From an uncultured bacterium (GTDB taxonomy: Bacteria > Patescibacteriota > Minisyncoccia > Phycocordibacterales > UBA2100): 8,729 nucleotides of DNA. A program made the translations under genes and the position numbers. The stretch covers positions 1 to 8,729 of the forward strand of contig CAIRSC010000030.1 of NCBI GenBank assembly GCA_903881205.1. The letters run 5' to 3'. Each line of letters opens with the position of its first letter. Within the stretch, counting starts at the first letter, position 1. Below are positions 6,982 through 8,729 of the stretch, one piece after another. A model generated the notes under the pieces. That model did no database searches and was not told where the DNA came from. It saw only the letters and a program-made list of their open reading frames with translations.

Positions 6982-7000
6982 AAAAAGGTTTTGTTAGTGA

Positions 7001-7486
7001 TTAGCTTCGGACTGCAGAAAGGACAGCATATCCGCCGACGAGCCAAAAGAATGCGTGCACTGATCCGAATACCTGGGATACTTGTGCCGAGAAATGCCAG
7101 AGCGCGCTCAGTACCGGTATTTGCATCCAGAAGACTATCAGTATCACCGTCGTCGCGAGGCCTGCCATAGTGGCCTGTACGCCGGTAGCGGAATTGTAAT
7201 CGCGGGAAATGCGGTACATAAAAAACGACAGTATCGCGATAACACCCAGCATAACGACCCCGCCAGCGGTGCCGGTGCTGAACGGTTTGAGGATCGAATC
7301 GAGAAATATGGTCTTCGGCAATAACAGCGATGAGATGTACGCGACCGGAAGCGCGAGCGAAAGTGCGATCGCTCGCGAAGCTCCGCCGCGCAGCGCATCG
7401 AGTGTAATGAGTAGCGCAACGACGAATAGAATGATCCAGTCGGTCGGCACGTGTGCGAACGCGCCTGTGACGGCGGTAAGATTCAT
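7001..7486 (-). CDS. Small multi-pass membrane protein, CvpA-like
   Basis: A 161-residue integral membrane protein with about five hydrophobic stretches (roughly 17-33, 37-57, 74-92, 105-125, 143-160). Early in the chain, ALLITLDALRGGASRAIALS resembles the start of CvpA-family proteins, where a first helix ends in a D-[AG]-x-RGG/RG turn before the second helix. CvpA is linked in Escherichia coli to colicin V production and to envelope maintenance, with a poorly defined mechanism, so no specific role is claimed here. There is no cleavable signal peptide or catalytic motif. The start follows the dnaJ stop by seven bases, and a TATAAT box that includes the dnaJ TAA stop lies exactly six bases before the ATG, so the gene may have its own leaderless transcript as well as readthrough from dnaJ. 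The family assignment is moderate; a generic membrane protein is the alternative. Confidence 0.72.
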   Translation of the reverse strand: MNLTAVTGAFAHVPTDWIILFVVALLITLDALRGGASRAIALSLALPVAYISSLLLPKTIFLDSILKPFSTGTAGGVVMLGVIAILSFFMYRISRDYNSATGVQATMAGLATTVILIVFWMQIPVLSALWHFSAQVSQVFGSVHAFFWLVGGYAVLSAVRS

Positions 7487-7492
7487 TCAGCT

Positions 7493-7498
7493 ATTATA
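7493..7498 (-). promoter_or_regulatory. Consensus -10 box TATAAT six bases before the CvpA-like start codon
   Basis: The minus strand reads TATAAT-AGCTGA-ATG. The perfect -10 hexamer overlaps the dnaJ stop codon (TTA-TAA-T), and the usual start point would fall on the A of ATG 7486, giving a leaderless mRNA. No convincing -35 box is found at 16-18 bases (CGAGGA or GAGGAG). The spacing matches the box in front of dnaJ, which makes chance less likely. Confidence 0.45.
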
Positions 7499-8570
7499 AC
7501 CCTTCGTTCTTCAACTCCTCGATGAGCTTCTGTGCACTCTTGGACAGCTTCTTTGGAAACTGGATGTCGATACGGACCAGGAGATCTCCGCGGCTTCTGC
7601 CGTGTGGCACGCCCTTACCCTTCACCCGGATGACCTCGCCGTGCGTGACACCGGTCGGTATTTCGATTCGTTGGTCTCCATCGAGTGTCGCGATCGTATA
7701 TTCGGATCCGAGCAATGCATCGGATAGCTTGATCGGAAGTGCGGTCAGAAGATTGCTTCCCTCCCGCGAAAATGCGGCATCGCGTTTGACGTGGAGCTTC
7801 ACGTAGAGATCTCCGGAAGCGCCTCCTGAGATCGCTTCGCCGCGCCCGGGCATGCGGATCATCTCTCCGTCGGAAACTCCCGCGGGCACATCGATGTGGA
7901 TCTCTTCCTGTTTACGAACGACCCCCGCACCGCGACACGTCTCGCATGGGGTCTCGGGAATCTCCCCTTTGCCGTGACAGGTGGAACAGATACGATTGGT
8001 CGTAATGTTGCCGAACATGGTATTGCGGGTTTCGCGAATGTCGCCCTTGCCGTTGCAGGTAGCGCAGGTCTTCATGGCACTTCCCTTTTTGGCACCGTTT
8101 CCGTCGCATGTATCGCACGTGCCCACTTTGGTGATCAGTACATCGCGCTTGGATCCAAATACCGATTCCTTAAATGCGAGTTCGATGTCGATAGAGATAT
8201 CGCGTCCGCGAGCGGCACTGCGGCCCCCGCCTCCTCCGCCGAATATATCTCCGAAGATATCGCCCAGGTCGAACTCGAATGCCTGACCGCCTTGTCCCTG
8301 AAACCCCGAAAAGTCGAATCCTCCGAAGCCACCCCCTTGTCCGCTTTGCGGGCCGCCACCGGCGAATGTTTTGCCGTAGGTATCGTATTCAGCGCGCTTC
8401 TTTTTGTCGGAAAGCACCGAGTAGGCTTCGCTTGCCTCCTTAAACTTGGCTTCGTCTCCTCCCTTTTTGTCTGGATGATATTTGTGAGCGATCTTGCGGA
8501 ACGCGGTCTTGATCTCATCTTCCGATGCACCCTTCTTCACCCCAAGAATATCGTAGTAGTCCTTTTTCAT
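7494..8570 (-). CDS. dnaJ: Chaperone protein DnaJ (type I, full length)
   Basis: The Hsp40 co-chaperone that delivers unfolded clients to DnaK and stimulates its ATPase in the cytoplasm. At 358 residues it has the complete type I layout. The J domain (about 4-66) has the essential HPD at 32-34. A Gly/Phe-rich region (about 67-117) contains the DIFGDIFGG motif. The zinc-binding domain has four CxxCxGxG repeats, with cysteine pairs 152/155, 169/172, 195/198 and 209/212, all intact. Two C-terminal beta-sandwich client-binding domains follow, including DVPAGVSDGEMIRMPGRGE (227-245) and a PTGVTHGEVIRVKGKG segment (305-320). It is slightly shorter than Escherichia coli DnaJ (376). It lies just downstream of the dnaK 3' end, the classical order, but a strong hairpin and its own TATAAT box lie between them. 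The ATG at 8570 begins MKKDYYDILGV, the standard J-domain opening, so the start is secure. No CIRCE or Shine-Dalgarno element is visible. Confidence 0.98.
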   Translation of the reverse strand: MKKDYYDILGVKKGASEDEIKTAFRKIAHKYHPDKKGGDEAKFKEASEAYSVLSDKKKRAEYDTYGKTFAGGGPQSGQGGGFGGFDFSGFQGQGGQAFEFDLGDIFGDIFGGGGGGRSAARGRDISIDIELAFKESVFGSKRDVLITKVGTCDTCDGNGAKKGSAMKTCATCNGKGDIRETRNTMFGNITTNRICSTCHGKGEIPETPCETCRGAGVVRKQEEIHIDVPAGVSDGEMIRMPGRGEAISGGASGDLYVKLHVKRDAAFSREGSNLLTALPIKLSDALLGSEYTIATLDGDQRIEIPTGVTHGEVIRVKGKGVPHGRSRGDLLVRIDIQFPKKLSKSAQKLIEELKNEGL

Positions 8571-8576
8571 ATGGTG

Positions 8577-8582
8577 ATTATA
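8577..8582 (-). promoter_or_regulatory. Consensus -10 box TATAAT six bases before the dnaJ start codon
   Basis: The minus strand reads TATAAT-CACCAT-ATG. The -10 box is perfect and a normal start point would coincide with the dnaJ ATG, so the mRNA would be leaderless. The -35 position 17 bases upstream is CTTTCC, a poor match lying in the tail of the preceding hairpin. A promoter here would let dnaJ be expressed despite the terminator-like hairpin after dnaK. Confidence 0.45.
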
Positions 8583-8595
8583 GGTATTTGGCGCT

Positions 8596-8634
8596 AAAAG
8601 GAAAGCGAGGGCCGGATCGTATGATCCGGCCCTC
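8596..8634 (-). terminator. Hairpin after dnaK, probable intrinsic terminator or attenuator
   Basis: A perfect 12-bp inverted repeat (arms 8607-8618 and 8623-8634, GAGGGCCGGATC and its complement) with a four-base loop. On the minus strand it is followed by CGCTTTCCTTTT, a broken but T-rich tract. It starts 11 bases past the dnaK stop codon. In the plus direction the tail is not T-rich, so termination is expected for the leftward dnaK transcript. The interrupted T-tract suggests partial termination, which would make dnaJ less abundant than dnaK. Confidence 0.7.
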
Positions 8635-8645
8635 CCCTGTGTCCC

Positions 8646-8729
8646 TTATTTTTCCTCTGCGGGTGCTTCCGGATCTGTCTTTGGAGCTTCTTGTGCGGGA
8701 GGGGTTTGATTCTTAGACATTGCTTCACC
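8646..8729 (-). CDS. dnaK: C-terminal end of DnaK (partial, enters from right edge)
   Basis: Only the last 27 codons are in the window, in frame from base 8729 and ending with TAA. They encode GEAMSKNQ followed by a tail rich in Pro, Ala, Glu and Lys and ending AEEK. A G-E-A-M helix end followed by a low-complexity acidic tail is common at the end of bacterial DnaK, and dnaJ follows directly, the classical dnaK-dnaJ order. Both support DnaK, the ATP-driven Hsp70 chaperone. The tail lacks the EEV(D)-like end of many DnaKs. Its internal ATG could start a 24-residue peptide, but a continuing upstream gene is far more likely. Identity rests on context plus a short stretch. Confidence 0.68.
   Translation of the reverse strand, partial: GEAMSKNQTPPAQEAPKTDPEAPAEEK

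Noticed and set aside
7896..8597. Long plus-strand open frame (233 codons) opposite dnaJ
   Set aside because: It is antisense to an unmistakable dnaJ with every zinc-finger and J-domain motif. The plus-strand translation shows no recognisable domain, and the openness follows from the codon pattern of dnaJ.
8607..8634. Inverted repeat considered as a CIRCE (HrcA) operator
   Set aside because: CIRCE is TTAGCACTC-N9-GAGTGCTAA. This repeat has a different sequence, a four-base loop and lies after dnaK, so a terminator fits better.
530..8648. Alternative genetic code (UGA as glycine, as in some CPR lineages), prompted by the lack of TGA stops
   Set aside because: All eight stops are TAA or TAG, but no gene is interrupted by in-frame TGA and all have full family length under the standard code. 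Eight genes are too few to read meaning into TGA absence.

Overview
The window is a compact bacterial segment in which every recognisable gene lies on the minus strand. Read in the direction of transcription, from the right edge to the left, the order is: the tail of dnaK, dnaJ, a CvpA-like membrane protein, a HisC-like PLP aminotransferase, a PaaK-like adenylate-forming ligase, a ThiF/E1-like adenylyltransferase, a nitroreductase-like flavoprotein, a multi-pass membrane histidine kinase, and the start of trpS. Gaps run from 3 to 75 bases. No stretch over 300 bases lacks a gene, and I saw no tRNA, rRNA, CRISPR array, insertion sequence or integrase.

The organism is probably a member of the Candidate Phyla Radiation (Patescibacteria, perhaps the Parcubacteria side). 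This is inferred from very tight gene packing, the absence of clear Shine-Dalgarno sequences, the style of the DnaJ and CvpA-like proteins, and a histidine kinase whose sensor is a bundle of membrane helices. The assignment is not proven; a mycobacterium-like origin is unlikely given the base composition. All eight complete or terminal stop codons are TAA or TAG, and the standard code reads every gene without interruption.

Region by region: 8646-8729 is the C-terminal end of DnaK. It is followed by a strong 12-bp hairpin (8607-8634), then a TATAAT box six bases before the dnaJ start codon. dnaJ (7494-8570) is a full type I DnaJ. A 161-residue CvpA-like protein (7001-7486) follows, also with TATAAT six bases before its ATG. 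Then comes the accessory part: aminotransferase (5941-6981), ligase (4363-5910), E1-like enzyme (3151-4326), nitroreductase-like protein (2099-3145) and histidine kinase (530-2095). trpS begins at 497 and runs off the left edge.

The most interesting element is the E1-like/nitroreductase-like pair. Together (391 + 348 residues) they have the domain order and combined size of the fused mycobacterial protein Rv1355c ('MoeY'), but here they are two genes in different frames, separated by tandem stops and five bases. With a carboxylate-activating ligase and a PLP aminotransferase just upstream and a sensor kinase just downstream, they look like a small, uncharacterised pathway for making or modifying an amino-acid- or acyl-derived metabolite. 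The substrate cannot be told from sequence. A second theme is regulatory: several genes have a -10-like hexamer so close to the start codon that their mRNAs would be leaderless or nearly so.
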